Source: Pseudomonas benzenivorans (lineage in GTDB: Bacteria > Pseudomonadota > Gammaproteobacteria > Pseudomonadales > Pseudomonadaceae). From it: a stretch of 64,000 bases of DNA. Location of the stretch: assembly GCF_024397895.1 (NCBI RefSeq), contig NZ_CP073346.1, forward strand, positions 3,348,001 to 3,412,000, in the 5' to 3' direction. Below, piece by piece: positions 25,992-35,185 of this stretch (position 1 is its first letter; each line of letters begins with the position of its first letter). The notes beneath the pieces are model-generated. The model did no database searches. It was not told the DNA's origin and saw nothing but the letters and a program-made list of their open reading frames with translations. Both the position numbers and the translations under genes were made by a program.

Positions 25992-26189
25992 ATGCAGGTG
26001 TTCAAGGTGCAGGGCATGAGTTGTGGCCATTGCGTGCGGGCCATCACCCAGGCCATTCAGGATCGCGACCCGGCGGCCGAGGTACAGGTCGACCTGGCTG
26101 AAGGCGAGGTGCGGGTGGCCAGTCCGCTGCCCAGCGAAGAGCTGCTCGAGGCGATCTTCGACGAGGGCTATGCCGTCAGCCTGGCCTGA
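25992..26189 (+). CDS. copZ: Copper chaperone, heavy-metal-associated domain (CopZ-like)
   Basis: A 65-residue single HMA domain: MQVFKVQGMSCGHCVRAITQ, with the metal-binding MSCGHC (about residues 9-14). It binds Cu(I) in the cytoplasm and passes it to CopA-like ATPases. The AGGAGTGAGCG ribosome site is good. It is transcribed from its own CueR-type promoter, so it is part of the copper regulon with copA-cueR. Confidence 0.92.
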   Translation: MQVFKVQGMSCGHCVRAITQAIQDRDPAAEVQVDLAEGEVRVASPLPSEELLEAIFDEGYAVSLA

Positions 26190-26210
26190 GCGGCGGAGGG
26201 GCGAGCGGGC

Positions 26211-26834
26211 TCATACCCGCCAGTCGCGGATCAACCCGCGCAGCACCGCATCGATCAGCCCGCCGGCCTCCTGCAGCGGGTCGAACAGCGCCGGGTCGCG
26301 GGTCCAGTCGGTGAACAGGCCGACCACCTGGGCATGCAGGGCGCGGGCGCCCAGGCGCGGGGTGACGCCTGGCTGCAGGCGCGCCTGACAGGCGGGGCGG
26401 CTCAGCAGCTTTTCCACCAGGCCGATGAACAGGTTGACGAAGTCGCCGTGCTGGCGCTCGGCCTCGCGCAACTCTTCGGTGAACTCGCAGCGGTGCAGGA
26501 GGATGGTGAAGATGCGCCGCCTCTGCTGGTCGCGGGCCAGGTTCTCGATGGCCTCGATGATCAGGTTGCGCAGCGACAGCAGGGGGTCGCCGCCGTCGCA
26601 GCCGGCCAGGCGCTCGGCCAGCTGTTCCGGCGGCAGGCGCACCTGGTTGAGCAGGGCGTTGAACAGGTCCGCCTTGTTGGCGAAGTGCCAATACACCGCG
26701 CCGCGGGTCACCCCGGCCTGGCGGGCGATGTGTTCCAGGCTGGTATGGGCCACGCCCTGTTCCAGAAACAGGTTCTCGGCGGCGGCGAGAATTTCGGCGC
26801 GGGTCTGCTCGGCTTGCTCTTTGGTGCGGCGCAT
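26211..26834 (-). CDS. TetR-family efflux repressor (TtgR/AcrR-like)
   Basis: 207 residues. The N-terminal helix-turn-helix is TRAEILAAAENLFLEQGVAH with ARQAGVTRGAVYWHFANKAD, the AcrR/TtgR pattern. The C-terminal ligand domain is the TtgR type (RIFTILLHRCEFTEELREAE). Divergent to an RND adaptor and pump, whose shared spacer holds a TtgR-like operator at 26908-26930. It is therefore probably a repressor released by hydrophobic drugs or plant phenolics. The start ATG 26834 (MRRTKEQAEQTR) matches the family; a further ATG 30 bases upstream would add ten residues. Confidence 0.88.
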   Translation of the reverse strand: MRRTKEQAEQTRAEILAAAENLFLEQGVAHTSLEHIARQAGVTRGAVYWHFANKADLFNALLNQVRLPPEQLAERLAGCDGGDPLLSLRNLIIEAIENLARDQQRRRIFTILLHRCEFTEELREAERQHGDFVNLFIGLVEKLLSRPACQARLQPGVTPRLGARALHAQVVGLFTDWTRDPALFDPLQEAGGLIDAVLRGLIRDWRV

Positions 26835-26907
26835 GGCGGTCGGGGGTGTTCCGGCTAGGCTCAAGGTTTGTGCAACAGTCTGTCGTGATTTTAGCGCCAG
26901 TCAGTCG

Positions 26908-26930
26908 TTTACAAACAGTCCTGTATGTAA
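26908..26930. promoter_or_regulatory. TtgR-like operator
   Basis: A 23-base AT-rich dyad: TTTACAAACAG on the left and CTGTATGTAA on the right, the outer TTACA/TGTAA arms being inverted. From memory this is very close to the TtgR operator of the ttgABC promoter of P. putida (TTTACAAACA...ATGTAA). It lies between the repressor gene and the RND genes, as in the ttg system. Confidence 0.8.
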
Positions 26931-26981
26931 CTAGCATCCCCTCCCTTCTGCACTCTGCCCCGCGCTGTCCCGGAGACACCC

Positions 26982-28121
26982 ATGTCCTTTGTTCGCCACC
27001 TTCCTCTCGCCCTCGGCGTTCTCGCCTGCAGTTACTGGCTGCCAGCCGTCCAGGCGGCCGATGCGCCGCCGCCCCCGGAAGTGCTGGTGGAAACCGTCGA
27101 GGCCGGCGAGTTGCCCCTGGTTTTCGAATACGCGGCACGCACCGCGGGCTTTCGCGAGGTGCAGGTGCGCGCCCAGGTCAGCGGCATCCTGCAGGAGCGC
27201 ACCTACCTGGAGGGCAGCCAGGTCAAGCAGGGCCAGGTGATGTTCCGCATCGACCCGCGCACCTACCAGGCCGCCCTGGCGCGGGCCAAAGGCGCGCTGG
27301 CCCAGGAGCAGGCGCGCTACCGGCAGACCGAGCGCGACCTCAAGCGCATCCGCGAGCTGCAGCAGAAGGGCTTCGCCAGCGAAAGCGAGCTGGACAATGC
27401 CATCTCCAACTTCGAGCAGAGCAAGGCCAATATCCAGGCCGCCGAGGCCGAGGTGCAGTCCAAGCAGATCGACCTCGACTACACCACGGTGAAGGCGCCG
27501 ATCTCGGGCATCACCAGCAAGGAAACGGTGTCCGAGGGCAGCCTGATGGTGGCCGGCGATCCGAATGCCAGTCTGCTGGCCCGGATCACCCAGCTCGACC
27601 CCATCTACGTCAACTTCGCCGCCCCTGACCGCGACGTGGAAAACGTGCGCGGCAGCCTGCAGAGCGGCGCCCTGACCCTGGACGGCGAGCAGATGCGTGT
27701 GGAGATCCAGTTCGGCGACGGTTCCAGCTACCCGCTGGAAGGCAAGGTGGATTTCACCGACAGCCTGGTCGACCGCAGCACCGGCACCGTCAGCGTCCGC
27801 GCCGTGGTGCCCAATCCGGGGCAGCAGCTGCTGCCAGGCCAGTTCGTGCGGGTGCTGGTCAAGGGCCTCAGCCTGCCCGACGCCATTACCGTGCCGGAGC
27901 GCGCGGTCGCCCAGGGCCCGCGCGGCACCTTCGTCTACGTGGTGGACGAACAGGGCATCGCCCGTCAGCGCCAGGTCGGCACCGGGCGCACCGCCGGCGG
28001 CCGCTGGGTGATCGAATCGGGCATCAGTGCCGGCGAGCGGGTGATAGTCGAGGGCCTGCCCAAGGTGCGCCCGGACGCCCCGGTCAGGGTCGCCGAAGCC
28101 GCCACCGACAAGCAGTCCTGA
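26982..28121 (+). CDS. RND efflux periplasmic adaptor subunit
   Basis: 379 residues. Signal-like N-terminus (LALGVLACSYWLPAVQA); the Cys at residue 16 could be lipidated, although the lipobox is poor and a signal-peptidase I site at VQA-AD is also possible. The fold of MexA/AcrA proteins is seen: a lipoyl domain (EVQVRAQVSGILQERTYLEG and its second half TTVKAPISGITSKETV), a helical hairpin (about residues 105-160), a beta-barrel and PERAVAQGPRGTFVYVVDEQ. It joins the RND pump to an outer-membrane channel. Co-directional with the pump, 12 bases apart. Confidence 0.92.
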   Translation: MSFVRHLPLALGVLACSYWLPAVQAADAPPPPEVLVETVEAGELPLVFEYAARTAGFREVQVRAQVSGILQERTYLEGSQVKQGQVMFRIDPRTYQAALARAKGALAQEQARYRQTERDLKRIRELQQKGFASESELDNAISNFEQSKANIQAAEAEVQSKQIDLDYTTVKAPISGITSKETVSEGSLMVAGDPNASLLARITQLDPIYVNFAAPDRDVENVRGSLQSGALTLDGEQMRVEIQFGDGSSYPLEGKVDFTDSLVDRSTGTVSVRAVVPNPGQQLLPGQFVRVLVKGLSLPDAITVPERAVAQGPRGTFVYVVDEQGIARQRQVGTGRTAGGRWVIESGISAGERVIVEGLPKVRPDAPVRVAEAATDKQS

Positions 28122-28133
28122 GGAGCGTTGCCC

Positions 28134-31100
28134 GTGATCTCACGCTTCTTTATCGACCGCCCGGTGTTCGCCGCGGTCATCTCGGTGGTCATCATGCTGG
28201 CCGGCCTGATGGCCATGCGCGCGCTGCCGATCGCCCAGTACCCGGAGATCCTGCCGCCCCAGGTGTCGGTCAGCGCCAGCTATGCCGGGGCCAGCGCCCA
28301 GGTGATCGCCGAAACCGTGGCCGCGCCGCTGGAGCAGTCGATCAACGGCGTCCAGGGCATGATCTACCAGCAGTCCAACTCCGGCGGCAATGCCATGAGC
28401 CTGGCGGTGTACTTCCAGGTCGGCACCGACCCGGATCAGGCCACCATCGACGTCAATAACCGGGTGCAGGCGACCCTGGCCAAATTGCCGGAAGAGGTGC
28501 GCCGGCAGGGGGTCAAGGTGGAGAAGAAGTCCTCGGACATCCTCCAGGTGGTCAACCTGTTCTCCCCCGACGGTTCGCGCGATCCGGTGTATATCAGCAA
28601 CTACGCGCTGATCAACGTGATCGACGAACTCAAGCGCCTGCCCGGGGTCGGCGATGCCCGCCAGTTCGGCTCCAAGGACTACTCCATGCGCATCTGGCTG
28701 CGCCCGGACAAGCTGGCGCAGTACAACCTGACCCCCAGCGACGTGGTCGCGGCCATTCGCGAGCAGAACTCGCAGTTCGCCGCCGGCAGTTTCGGCCAGC
28801 AACCGCTGCAGCAGGAACAGGACTTCACCTACACGGTGACCACACAGGGCCGCTTCACCGACCCCGCGGAGTTCGAGAGCGTGATCCTGCGCTCGGATGC
28901 CACCGGCGCCAGCCTGCTGCTCAAGGACGTGGCGCGGATCGAGCTGGGCGCCCAGGACTACTCGCTGATGACCTCGCTCAACGGCCAGCAGAACGCCGCC
29001 TTCGGCATCTACCTGCAGCCGGGGGCCAACGCCCTGGACACCGCCCAGGCCGTGCGCGACACCCTGGCGCGCCTGGCGCAGAAGTTTCCCGAGGGCATCA
29101 CCTACAAGATCCCCTACGACACCACCCAGTTCGTCAAGGTGTCCATCGAGGAGGTGATCCACACCTTCTTCGAGGCCCTGGTACTGGTGGTGCTGGTGGT
29201 CTTCCTGTTCCTGCAGAACTGGCGCGCCACGCTGATCCCGTTGCTGGCGATCCCGGTATCGCTGATCGGCACCTTCGCCGGCATGTACCTGCTGGGGTTC
29301 TCGATCAACCTGCTGACCCTGTTCGGCATGGTGCTGGCGATCGGCATCGTGGTGGACGACGCCATCGTGGTGATCGAGAACGTCGAGCGGGTGATGCGCA
29401 GCGACAAGCTGGGGCCGCGCGAGGCGACCATCAAGGCCATGCAGGAGGTGACCGGGCCGATCGTCGCCATCGTCCTGGTGCTCTGTGCGGTGTTCGTCCC
29501 GGTGGGTTTCCTCGGCGGCCTGGCCGGGGAGATGTACAAGCAGTTCGCCATTACCATCGCCGTGTCGGTGGTGATCTCCGGCATCGTCGCCCTGACCCTG
29601 AGCCCGGCGCTCTGCGCGCTGCTGCTCAAGCCCGGGCAGCATGAGCCGGCGGCGCCGCTGCGCGCCTTCAACCGGCTGTTCGAGCGCCTGACCGACGGCT
29701 ACAGCGCCGGTGTGCGCTTCTTCCTCAAGCGCACGGCGGTGGGCCTGTTGCTGTTCGGCGCGATGATCGCGCTGATGCTGGTGTTGTTCGGCCGGGTGCC
29801 ATCCTCCCTGGTGCCGAGCGAGGATCAGGGCTACGTGATCAACGCCTACTTCCTGCCGCCGGCGGCGTCCCTGACCCGCACCGAAGCGCTGACCAGCGAT
29901 GTCACCGAGCAGCTGATGGCCCATCCGGCGGTGGAGAACGTGGTGACCTTCGCCGGCTTCGACATCCTTACCTTCGGCACCCGCAGCAATGCCGGGGTGT
30001 CCTTCGTGCCGCTCAAGGACTGGAGCGAACGCACCACGCCGGAACTCGACGCGCGCAACCTGCCCCGCGAGTTCATGGGCATGGGTGCGGCGCAGAAGGA
30101 TGGCGTGGTGATGACCTTCAACCCGCCGCCGATCCGCGGCATGAGCACCACCGGCGGTTTCGAGGGTTATATCCAGGACCGCAGCGGGGCCGGCACCGCG
30201 CAGCTGGCGCAGAAGGTCACGGCGTTCCTCGAGGCGGCGCGCCAGCGTCCCGAGCTGGCGGGGGTGCAGAGCACCTTCAGCGCCAACGTGCCGCAGTACT
30301 ACATCGACCTCGATCGCACCAAGGCGCGGGCCCTGGGGGTGCCGATCAACGAGGTGTTCACCGCCATGCAGGCGACCTTCGGCAGTTACTACGTCAACGA
30401 CTTCAGCCTGTACGGCCGCACCTTCCAGGTCAGCCTGCAGGCCGAGGCGGACTTCCGCCGCAAGCCGGAGGACCTGTCCCAGGTCTACGTGCGCGCGGCC
30501 GGTGGCGAGCTGGTGCCGCTGTCGACCCTGGTCAAGGTGCAACGGGTGCTCGGTCCCGACACCTACGCGCGCTTCAACGTCTACCCGGCGGCGAAGATCC
30601 TCGGCGGGCCGGCGCCCGGCTACAGCTCCGGTCAGGCCCTGGCGGCGGTGCAGCAGGTGGCCGACGAGGTGCTCGGCAGCGACTACAGCATCGGCTGGAC
30701 CGGCTCGGCATTCCAGGAACAGGCGACCCAGGGCTCGGGCAGCACCGCCTTCGTCTTCGGCCTGATCATGGTGTTCCTGATCCTAGCGGCCCAGTACGAG
30801 CGCTGGACCCTGCCGCTGGCGGTGGTCACCGCGGTGCCCTTCGCGGTATTCGGGGCGATCCTCGCGGTGTGGCTGCGCGGCATCGAGAACGACGTGTACT
30901 TCCAGGTCGGCCTGCTCACCCTGATCGGCCTGGCGTCGAAGAACGCCATCCTCATCGTCGAGTTCGCCGTGCTCTGCCGGCAGCAGGGCATGGGCATCCT
31001 CGAGTCGGCGCTGGAGGCGGCGCGCCTGCGCTTCCGGCCGATCATCATGACCTCCCTGGCCTTCATCCTCGGCGTGCTGCCGTTGGCCATCAGCAGCGGC

Positions 31101-31253
31101 GCCGGCTCGGCCAGCCGTCATTCGATCGGCACCGGGGTGATCGGCGGCATGCTGGCGGCCACCGTGCTGGCGATCTTCCTGATCCCGATGTTCTACCTGC
31201 TGGTCGAATCCCTGGCCGAGAAACTGACCGGGAGGCGCAAGGAGAAGCTGTAG
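28134..31253 (+). CDS. RND multidrug efflux pump, HAE1 type (MexB/TtgB-like)
   Basis: 1039 residues, full length. It begins [20 protein letters not shown] and has the HAE1 features: a first periplasmic domain with [18 protein letters not shown], helix 4 with the proton-relay DD ([18 protein letters not shown]), and [22 protein letters not shown] at the end. I set the start at GTG 28134 because AGGAG at 28121-28125 is eight bases upstream; TTG 28128 is too close. The outer-membrane channel (OprM type) that MexAB-OprM and TtgABC operons encode is absent, so the pump must borrow one. The TAG stop opens a palindromic repeat. Confidence 0.95.
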   Translation: MISRFFIDRPVFAAVISVVIMLAGLMAMRALPIAQYPEILPPQVSVSASYAGASAQVIAETVAAPLEQSINGVQGMIYQQSNSGGNAMSLAVYFQVGTDPDQATIDVNNRVQATLAKLPEEVRRQGVKVEKKSSDILQVVNLFSPDGSRDPVYISNYALINVIDELKRLPGVGDARQFGSKDYSMRIWLRPDKLAQYNLTPSDVVAAIREQNSQFAAGSFGQQPLQQEQDFTYTVTTQGRFTDPAEFESVILRSDATGASLLLKDVARIELGAQDYSLMTSLNGQQNAAFGIYLQPGANALDTAQAVRDTLARLAQKFPEGITYKIPYDTTQFVKVSIEEVIHTFFEALVLVVLVVFLFLQNWRATLIPLLAIPVSLIGTFAGMYLLGFSINLLTLFGMVLAIGIVVDDAIVVIENVERVMRSDKLGPREATIKAMQEVTGPIVAIVLVLCAVFVPVGFLGGLAGEMYKQFAITIAVSVVISGIVALTLSPALCALLLKPGQHEPAAPLRAFNRLFERLTDGYSAGVRFFLKRTAVGLLLFGAMIALMLVLFGRVPSSLVPSEDQGYVINAYFLPPAASLTRTEALTSDVTEQLMAHPAVENVVTFAGFDILTFGTRSNAGVSFVPLKDWSERTTPELDARNLPREFMGMGAAQKDGVVMTFNPPPIRGMSTTGGFEGYIQDRSGAGTAQLAQKVTAFLEAARQRPELAGVQSTFSANVPQYYIDLDRTKARALGVPINEVFTAMQATFGSYYVNDFSLYGRTFQVSLQAEADFRRKPEDLSQVYVRAAGGELVPLSTLVKVQRVLGPDTYARFNVYPAAKILGGPAPGYSSGQALAAVQQVADEVLGSDYSIGWTGSAFQEQATQGSGSTAFVFGLIMVFLILAAQYERWTLPLAVVTAVPFAVFGAILAVWLRGIENDVYFQVGLLTLIGLASKNAILIVEFAVLCRQQGMGILESALEAARLRFRPIIMTSLAFILGVLPLAISSGAGSASRHSIGTGVIGGMLAATVLAIFLIPMFYLLVESLAEKLTGRRKEKL

Positions 31254-31310
31254 GGTGCGCCGCGCGCACCGAAGCAGGCCGGCGTCTTCTGGTGCGCACG
31301 GCACACCCTA
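31251..31310. repeat. Double-hairpin palindromic repeat, copy 2
   Basis: Left arm TAGGGTGCGCCGCGCGCACC (31251-31270), right arm GGTGCGCACGGCACACCCTA (31291-31310), 20-base spacer. Arms are inverted with two mismatches. The opening TAG is the stop codon of the RND pump gene. It lies between that gene and the MFS gene 38 bases downstream. Confidence 0.9.
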
Positions 31311-31347
31311 CTCGGCAGATAGCCGGGCGCATCCTGCGGGAGAGCGA

Positions 31348-32550
31348 ATGAACCTACGCCTGTTGCTGATCCTCGGCGCCTTGTGCGCCTTCGGCCCCCT
31401 GGCCATCGACTTCTACCTGCCGAGCTTTCCGACCCTGGCGCGCGCCTTCGCCACGGATGTCGAGCATGTGCAACTGTCGCTGGCCGCGTACTTCGTCGGC
31501 CTGGCCATCGGTCAGCTGATCTACGGCCCCCTGGCCGACCGTTTCGGTCGCCGCCGGCCGCTGCTGGCCGGCGTGCTGCTGTTCGCCCTGGCCTCCCTGG
31601 CCTGCGCATTGGCGACCAGCCTGGAGACCCTGGTCGTCGCGCGCTTCGTCCAGGCCCTGGGTGGCTGCGCCGGCATGGTGGTGACCCGTGCGGTGGTGCG
31701 CGACCTGTGCGACCCGATCGCCTCGGCCAGGGTGTTTTCCCAACTGGTGCTGGTGATGGGCGTCGCGCCGATCCTGGCGCCGCTGGCCGGCGGCCTGCTG
31801 CTGAGCAGCCTGGGTTGGCAGTCGATCTTCGTCTGCCTGGCGCTGTTCGCCACACTCTGCTGGCTGGCGGTGGCGCTGTGGCTGCCGGAGACCCTGAGCC
31901 GGAAGGTAACGCCAGCCCCGCTGAGTGGCGCTTTGGGCGAGTACCGCCGGCTGCTCGGTGATCGCCCCTTTATCGGTCACGCCCTGACCGGCGGCCTGTC
32001 GATCGCCGGGATGTTCGCCTATATCGCCGGCTCGCCCTTCGTCTTCATCGAACTCTACGGCGTGCCGGCGGCGCACTACGGCTGGCTGTTCGGCAGCAAT
32101 GCGGCCGGCTTCATCCTCGCCGCGCAACTGAATGCCTGGCTGGTGGCGCGCCATGGGCCGGGTTACTGGCTGCGGCGCCTGGTGTGGTTTTACCTGGGCT
32201 GCGGCCTGGCGTTGCTGGTCATCGCCCTCAGCCAACCGCCGGTGCTCTGGCCGCTGCTGGTTCCATTGTTCGGCTGCATCGCCAGCCTCGGCGTGCTCCT
32301 GCCGAACGCCACGGCCTGCGCCATGGCCGGCCAGGGCCGCCATGCCGGCAGCGCCTCGGCCCTGCTCGGCAGTCTGCAGTTCGCCATCGCCGCCAGCGCG
32401 GCGGCCCTGGTCGGGGCGCTGCACGACGGCAGCGCCTGGCCGATGGCGACAGTGATCTGCGGCTGCGGCGTGCTGGCCACGCTGGCGTCGCTCTATACCC
32501 TGTGGGCCGAGCGCCGCCTGGAGCGTCCGCTGGTCGACGGTCCGGTCTAG
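31348..32550 (+). CDS. MFS drug exporter, Bcr/CflA family
   Basis: 400 residues with about 12 hydrophobic helices. MFS motif A is LIYGPLADRFGRRRPLLAG (about residues 57-75), and the N-terminus LLLILGALCAFGPLAIDFYLPSFPTLA is typical of the Bcr/CflA group (bicyclomycin, chloramphenicol). GCAGMVVTRAVVRDL follows in helix 4. The start ATG 31348 has GGGAGAGCGA upstream. It follows the RND operon after the repeat and may be transcribed separately. Substrates are inferred only. Confidence 0.88.
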   Translation: MNLRLLLILGALCAFGPLAIDFYLPSFPTLARAFATDVEHVQLSLAAYFVGLAIGQLIYGPLADRFGRRRPLLAGVLLFALASLACALATSLETLVVARFVQALGGCAGMVVTRAVVRDLCDPIASARVFSQLVLVMGVAPILAPLAGGLLLSSLGWQSIFVCLALFATLCWLAVALWLPETLSRKVTPAPLSGALGEYRRLLGDRPFIGHALTGGLSIAGMFAYIAGSPFVFIELYGVPAAHYGWLFGSNAAGFILAAQLNAWLVARHGPGYWLRRLVWFYLGCGLALLVIALSQPPVLWPLLVPLFGCIASLGVLLPNATACAMAGQGRHAGSASALLGSLQFAIAASAAALVGALHDGSAWPMATVICGCGVLATLASLYTLWAERRLERPLVDGPV

Positions 32551-32714
32551 CTTGCCGCGAGGGGCAGGGGGTGGGGCGCCTGCAAGCGCGCCTCGAGGGT
32601 GGCGACGAATGCCCGGGCCTCGGCCTCGCTGCGAAAGCTCACCTGGTTCTTGCCGAAGCGGACTTGCCAGCAGGAGCCTTGGGACTTGCTCGGTGACTGA
32701 ATGCTGATGTTCAC
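32547..32714 (-). CDS. Small 55-residue protein of unknown function
   Basis: A GTG start at 32714 behind an excellent AGGAGGT (32723-32729), ending in TAG at 32547. Residues: VNISIQSPSKSQGSCWQVRF, a central GKNQVSFRSEAEARAFVATL and a Pro-rich tail. No signal peptide or membrane helix is seen; the pattern of basic residues with a helix at SEAEARAFVATLEARL suggests a small soluble protein, similar to small conserved ORFs in Pseudomonas. The stop overlaps the last four bases of the convergent MFS gene. Function unknown. Confidence 0.65.
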   Translation of the reverse strand: MNISIQSPSKSQGSCWQVRFGKNQVSFRSEAEARAFVATLEARLQAPHPLPLAAS

Positions 32715-32800
32715 GATCGGGCACCTCCTCGTACGGGAAAGGCCAGTCTAGTTAGCTGCGCTGAATTTTCCCCGGGCAGTTGCCGGCGGGCGACCGGTGG

Positions 32801-34672
32801 TCAGCGCTGCTGCGCGCTGCGCTGCACCGCGAGCCCGGCCAGCTGGGCGAATCCGCTGACCAGGGCGATGTCGCCGCTGCTCGGCCGGCTGGGCCGGTCG
32901 TAATAGATGGCCAGGGTGCCGATGGCGCGGCCCTGGTCATCCTTGAACGGCACCGACCAGCAGGCACGCAGCCCGGCCGCGCGGGCCTCGGTGCGGTAGT
33001 CGCGCCAATAGGGGTGGTTGTCGAGGTCCTCGGCGATCACCAGCTCGCCGCTGTAGGCTGCATGGCCGCAGGAGCCGACCTCGGCCCCGGCCTGGACCCC
33101 GTCGATGGCCTGCCGGTAGGCCTCGGGCAGATCGGGGGCGGCGGCGAGGTGCAGGCGCTGCTGCGGGTCCTGCAGCATGATCGCCGCGCGCACCTGCGGG
33201 ATCAGCGCCTGCAGGCGCCGGCAGGTGTCTTCCAGCACCCGCTCCAGCGGCTGGCGCTCGAACAGCGCCTCCAGCAGGGCAACGCGGGCCTGCTGCAGCT
33301 GCTGCTTGAGGTGATGCTCGTGGTTGTCGCGCAGGCTGCCGCTGAGGCTGCCGTCCGGCCGGCGGCTGAGCTGCAGGTCGACCCAGCGCGGCTGGCCATT
33401 GCGGGTCAGCAGGCGGTAGTCGCCGCGCAGGCCGGTCTGTCCGCCATTGGCAACGGCGTTCAGCTGTTCGGCCAGACGCGTGCCGTCCGCACTCTCGAAG
33501 AAACGCACCAGCTGCCGTCCGAGGCTCTCGTAGCCGACGTAGCCGCTGAGGCGTTCCCAGGCCGGATTGAGGAAGCTCAGGTGCCCAGCGGCGTCGATCT
33601 TGACGATGACTTCGGCCAGCTGTTCGACCAGCTCGCGGTAGCCGGCCTCGCTGGCGCGCAGCTGGTCGTCGAGCTTCTTGTGCTCGCTGATGTCGATATC
33701 CATGCAGTACAGCTCGGGGCGGTCGAGGCTGTCGCGGCGCAGCGAGCGGCTGGAGTAGACCCATACCGGACTGCCGTCCTTGCGCTGCAACTGCATTTCC
33801 GCCGCCGGGGTCGGCGGACCGCCGAGCAGCCAATGGTTGATCGCGCTGGCCACCTGGTTGCGCGCCGGCAGCGGCACGATCAGGTCCTCCAGGCGGTTGC
33901 CCATGGCCTCCTGCACGCTGTAGCCGTACAGCTGGGTACTGGCGGCGTTCCAGTAGACCACCCGGCGCTCGCGGTCGTAGCCCTGCACGGCGATGCGCGG
34001 GGTCTGCTCGAACAGCTGCCGGAAGCGCTGCTCGCTCTCGCGCAGGGCCGCCTCGTCGCGCTTCTGGCTGCTGATGTCCTGTAGGGTGCCGAGGATCTGG
34101 CCGTCGCCGTCGACCTCGCCGCGCAGCATCAGCCAGGTGACCTGCTGGCGGTGCGGCTGGTGCAGCCGTGCACTGATGGTCAGCGCCTTGTGTTGGGCGA
34201 TCAGCGCCTGGAACGCGCGCTGAACGGCCTGGCGATCGGCGGGGTGGAGCCAGTTGAGCAGTTGTTCGAGGCTGCTCGAGGCGTTGCCGGCATCGCGGCC
34301 CAGCAAACCCAATGCCTCCGGACTCCAGTGGAAGCGGCCGTGGTACTCCCAGCTGCCCAGGGCGGCATTGCGCTGGGCTTGCTGCAGCAGCCGGCTGTTG
34401 CGCGTCAGCACGCCGAGCAGTTGGCCGTGGGCCTGACGTTCGCGGTAACTAACGAAGAAGATCAGCAGACCGCTGAGCAGCACGAAGGCCAGGCCCTTGG
34501 CGGACTGCAAGCTGAGGATTAGTTTGGGGTCGGTCACCGCGAGCGTCAGCAAGTAATCGCCGGACAGGATCCAGGCGGTGCCGAAGAGGGCATAGACGCC
34601 AGCCAGGCGCAGTGGGGCTACTAGTTCGGGTCGCATCCTTACCGCCGATATATCGGATGTGCGCGAGCGCAT
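32801..34672 (-). CDS. Membrane PAS/PAS/PAS-GAF sensor protein lacking an output domain
   Basis: 623 residues: two membrane helices (about 20-42 LAGVYALFGTAWILSGDYLL and 52-75 LAFVLLSGLLIFFVS), then PAS-like domains at about 95-210, 215-335 and 340-455, and a GAF domain at about 470-620 (RVLEDTCRRLQALIPQVRAA, WSVPFKDDQGRAIGTLAIYY). Such modules usually precede a GGDEF, EAL or kinase domain, but the protein ends 30 residues after the GAF core at a TGA and nothing downstream resembles such a domain. Either a truncated signalling gene or a protein that works by interaction. ATG 34636 is an alternative start. Confidence 0.82.
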   Translation of the reverse strand: MRSRTSDISAVRMRPELVAPLRLAGVYALFGTAWILSGDYLLTLAVTDPKLILSLQSAKGLAFVLLSGLLIFFVSYRERQAHGQLLGVLTRNSRLLQQAQRNAALGSWEYHGRFHWSPEALGLLGRDAGNASSSLEQLLNWLHPADRQAVQRAFQALIAQHKALTISARLHQPHRQQVTWLMLRGEVDGDGQILGTLQDISSQKRDEAALRESEQRFRQLFEQTPRIAVQGYDRERRVVYWNAASTQLYGYSVQEAMGNRLEDLIVPLPARNQVASAINHWLLGGPPTPAAEMQLQRKDGSPVWVYSSRSLRRDSLDRPELYCMDIDISEHKKLDDQLRASEAGYRELVEQLAEVIVKIDAAGHLSFLNPAWERLSGYVGYESLGRQLVRFFESADGTRLAEQLNAVANGGQTGLRGDYRLLTRNGQPRWVDLQLSRRPDGSLSGSLRDNHEHHLKQQLQQARVALLEALFERQPLERVLEDTCRRLQALIPQVRAAIMLQDPQQRLHLAAAPDLPEAYRQAIDGVQAGAEVGSCGHAAYSGELVIAEDLDNHPYWRDYRTEARAAGLRACWSVPFKDDQGRAIGTLAIYYDRPSRPSSGDIALVSGFAQLAGLAVQRSAQQR

Positions 34673-34757
34673 GTCGGACCTGCCGCGTGCGGCCTGTCGC
34701 GATGCTGATTGCAGTCTAGTTGGAAGGTGAGCGGCCGGGGGCGAGGTGCATCGAAGG

Positions 34758-34780
34758 CGCCTGGCCCGAGCGGCCAGGCG
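34758..34780. terminator. Hairpin between DUF2790 and sensor gene
   Basis: GCCTGGCC (34759-34766), loop CGAGC, GGCCAGGC (34772-34779), extended by one outer C-G pair. It follows the DUF2790 stop on the minus strand by about 20 bases. There is no clear T-run, so it may be an attenuator or a weak terminator. Confidence 0.5.
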
Positions 34781-34801
34781 TCAAGATAGCAGGACTGCGA
34801 A

Positions 34802-35071
34802 CTAATTGCCGTCGTTAGCGCGTCCCAGTTCCAGGTAATTGACCCGGTGCAGCTGGCCCTGGCTGTCGAGGTAGGTGATGGTGGCAGGCACCACGCCCGT
34901 CTTGTCCGAGTTGTCGGTGATGTGGATGACCTTGCGTACATCCAGGGTCATGCCGTAGTGGTAGTCCACCGCCGGGACCTGGCTGTAGTCCGGACCCTGG
35001 GTAGGCTGGGCGAGCGCCGTAGCCGAGCAGCCGACGGCGACGATGAGTGCTAAGGGGATTAGGCGTTTCAT
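34802..35071 (-). CDS. DUF2790 small secreted protein
   Basis: 89 residues with a signal peptide (MKRLIPLALIVAVGCSATALAQ) and a mature part of the DUF2790 family: VDYHYGMTLDVRKVIHITDN, then TGVVPATITYLDSQGQLHRV. These Pseudomonas proteins are small periplasmic proteins, and several are reported to be copper-induced; function unknown. ATG 35071 follows GGAGGTCTCCAAG. The C-terminal cysteine of some relatives is absent. Confidence 0.78.
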   Translation of the reverse strand: MKRLIPLALIVAVGCSATALAQPTQGPDYSQVPAVDYHYGMTLDVRKVIHITDNSDKTGVVPATITYLDSQGQLHRVNYLELGRANDGN

Positions 35072-35115
35072 CTTGGAGACCTCCTGACGTTGCCCCACGT
35101 AGTTTTTGACGTGGC

Positions 35116-35167
35116 AACGGCGACGCCGTTACGGGTCCCTGCTGACCGTTGGTCGGCAGGGACCCGT
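35116..35167. other. Two adjacent strong dyads between ADH and DUF2790
   Basis: First AACGGCG-A-CGCCGTT (35116-35130, seven-base arms). Immediately after it a 12-base perfect inverted repeat, ACGGGTCCCTGC (35131-35142) with GCAGGGACCCGT (35156-35167), whose loop TGACC-GTT-GGTCG pairs again. It lies 18 bases after the stop of the minus-strand ADH gene, so it is probably its terminator; no T-run follows on that strand. Confidence 0.6.
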
Positions 35168-35185
35168 GCGGAGCGAAGCGCCGGC

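Noticed and set aside
28140..30542. An 800-codon open frame on the minus strand inside the RND pump gene
   Set aside because: Antisense to a complete, well-conserved RND gene. Its product is rich in His, Gln, Gly and Arg, as expected from the reverse of a GC-rich coding strand, and it lacks recognisable domains.
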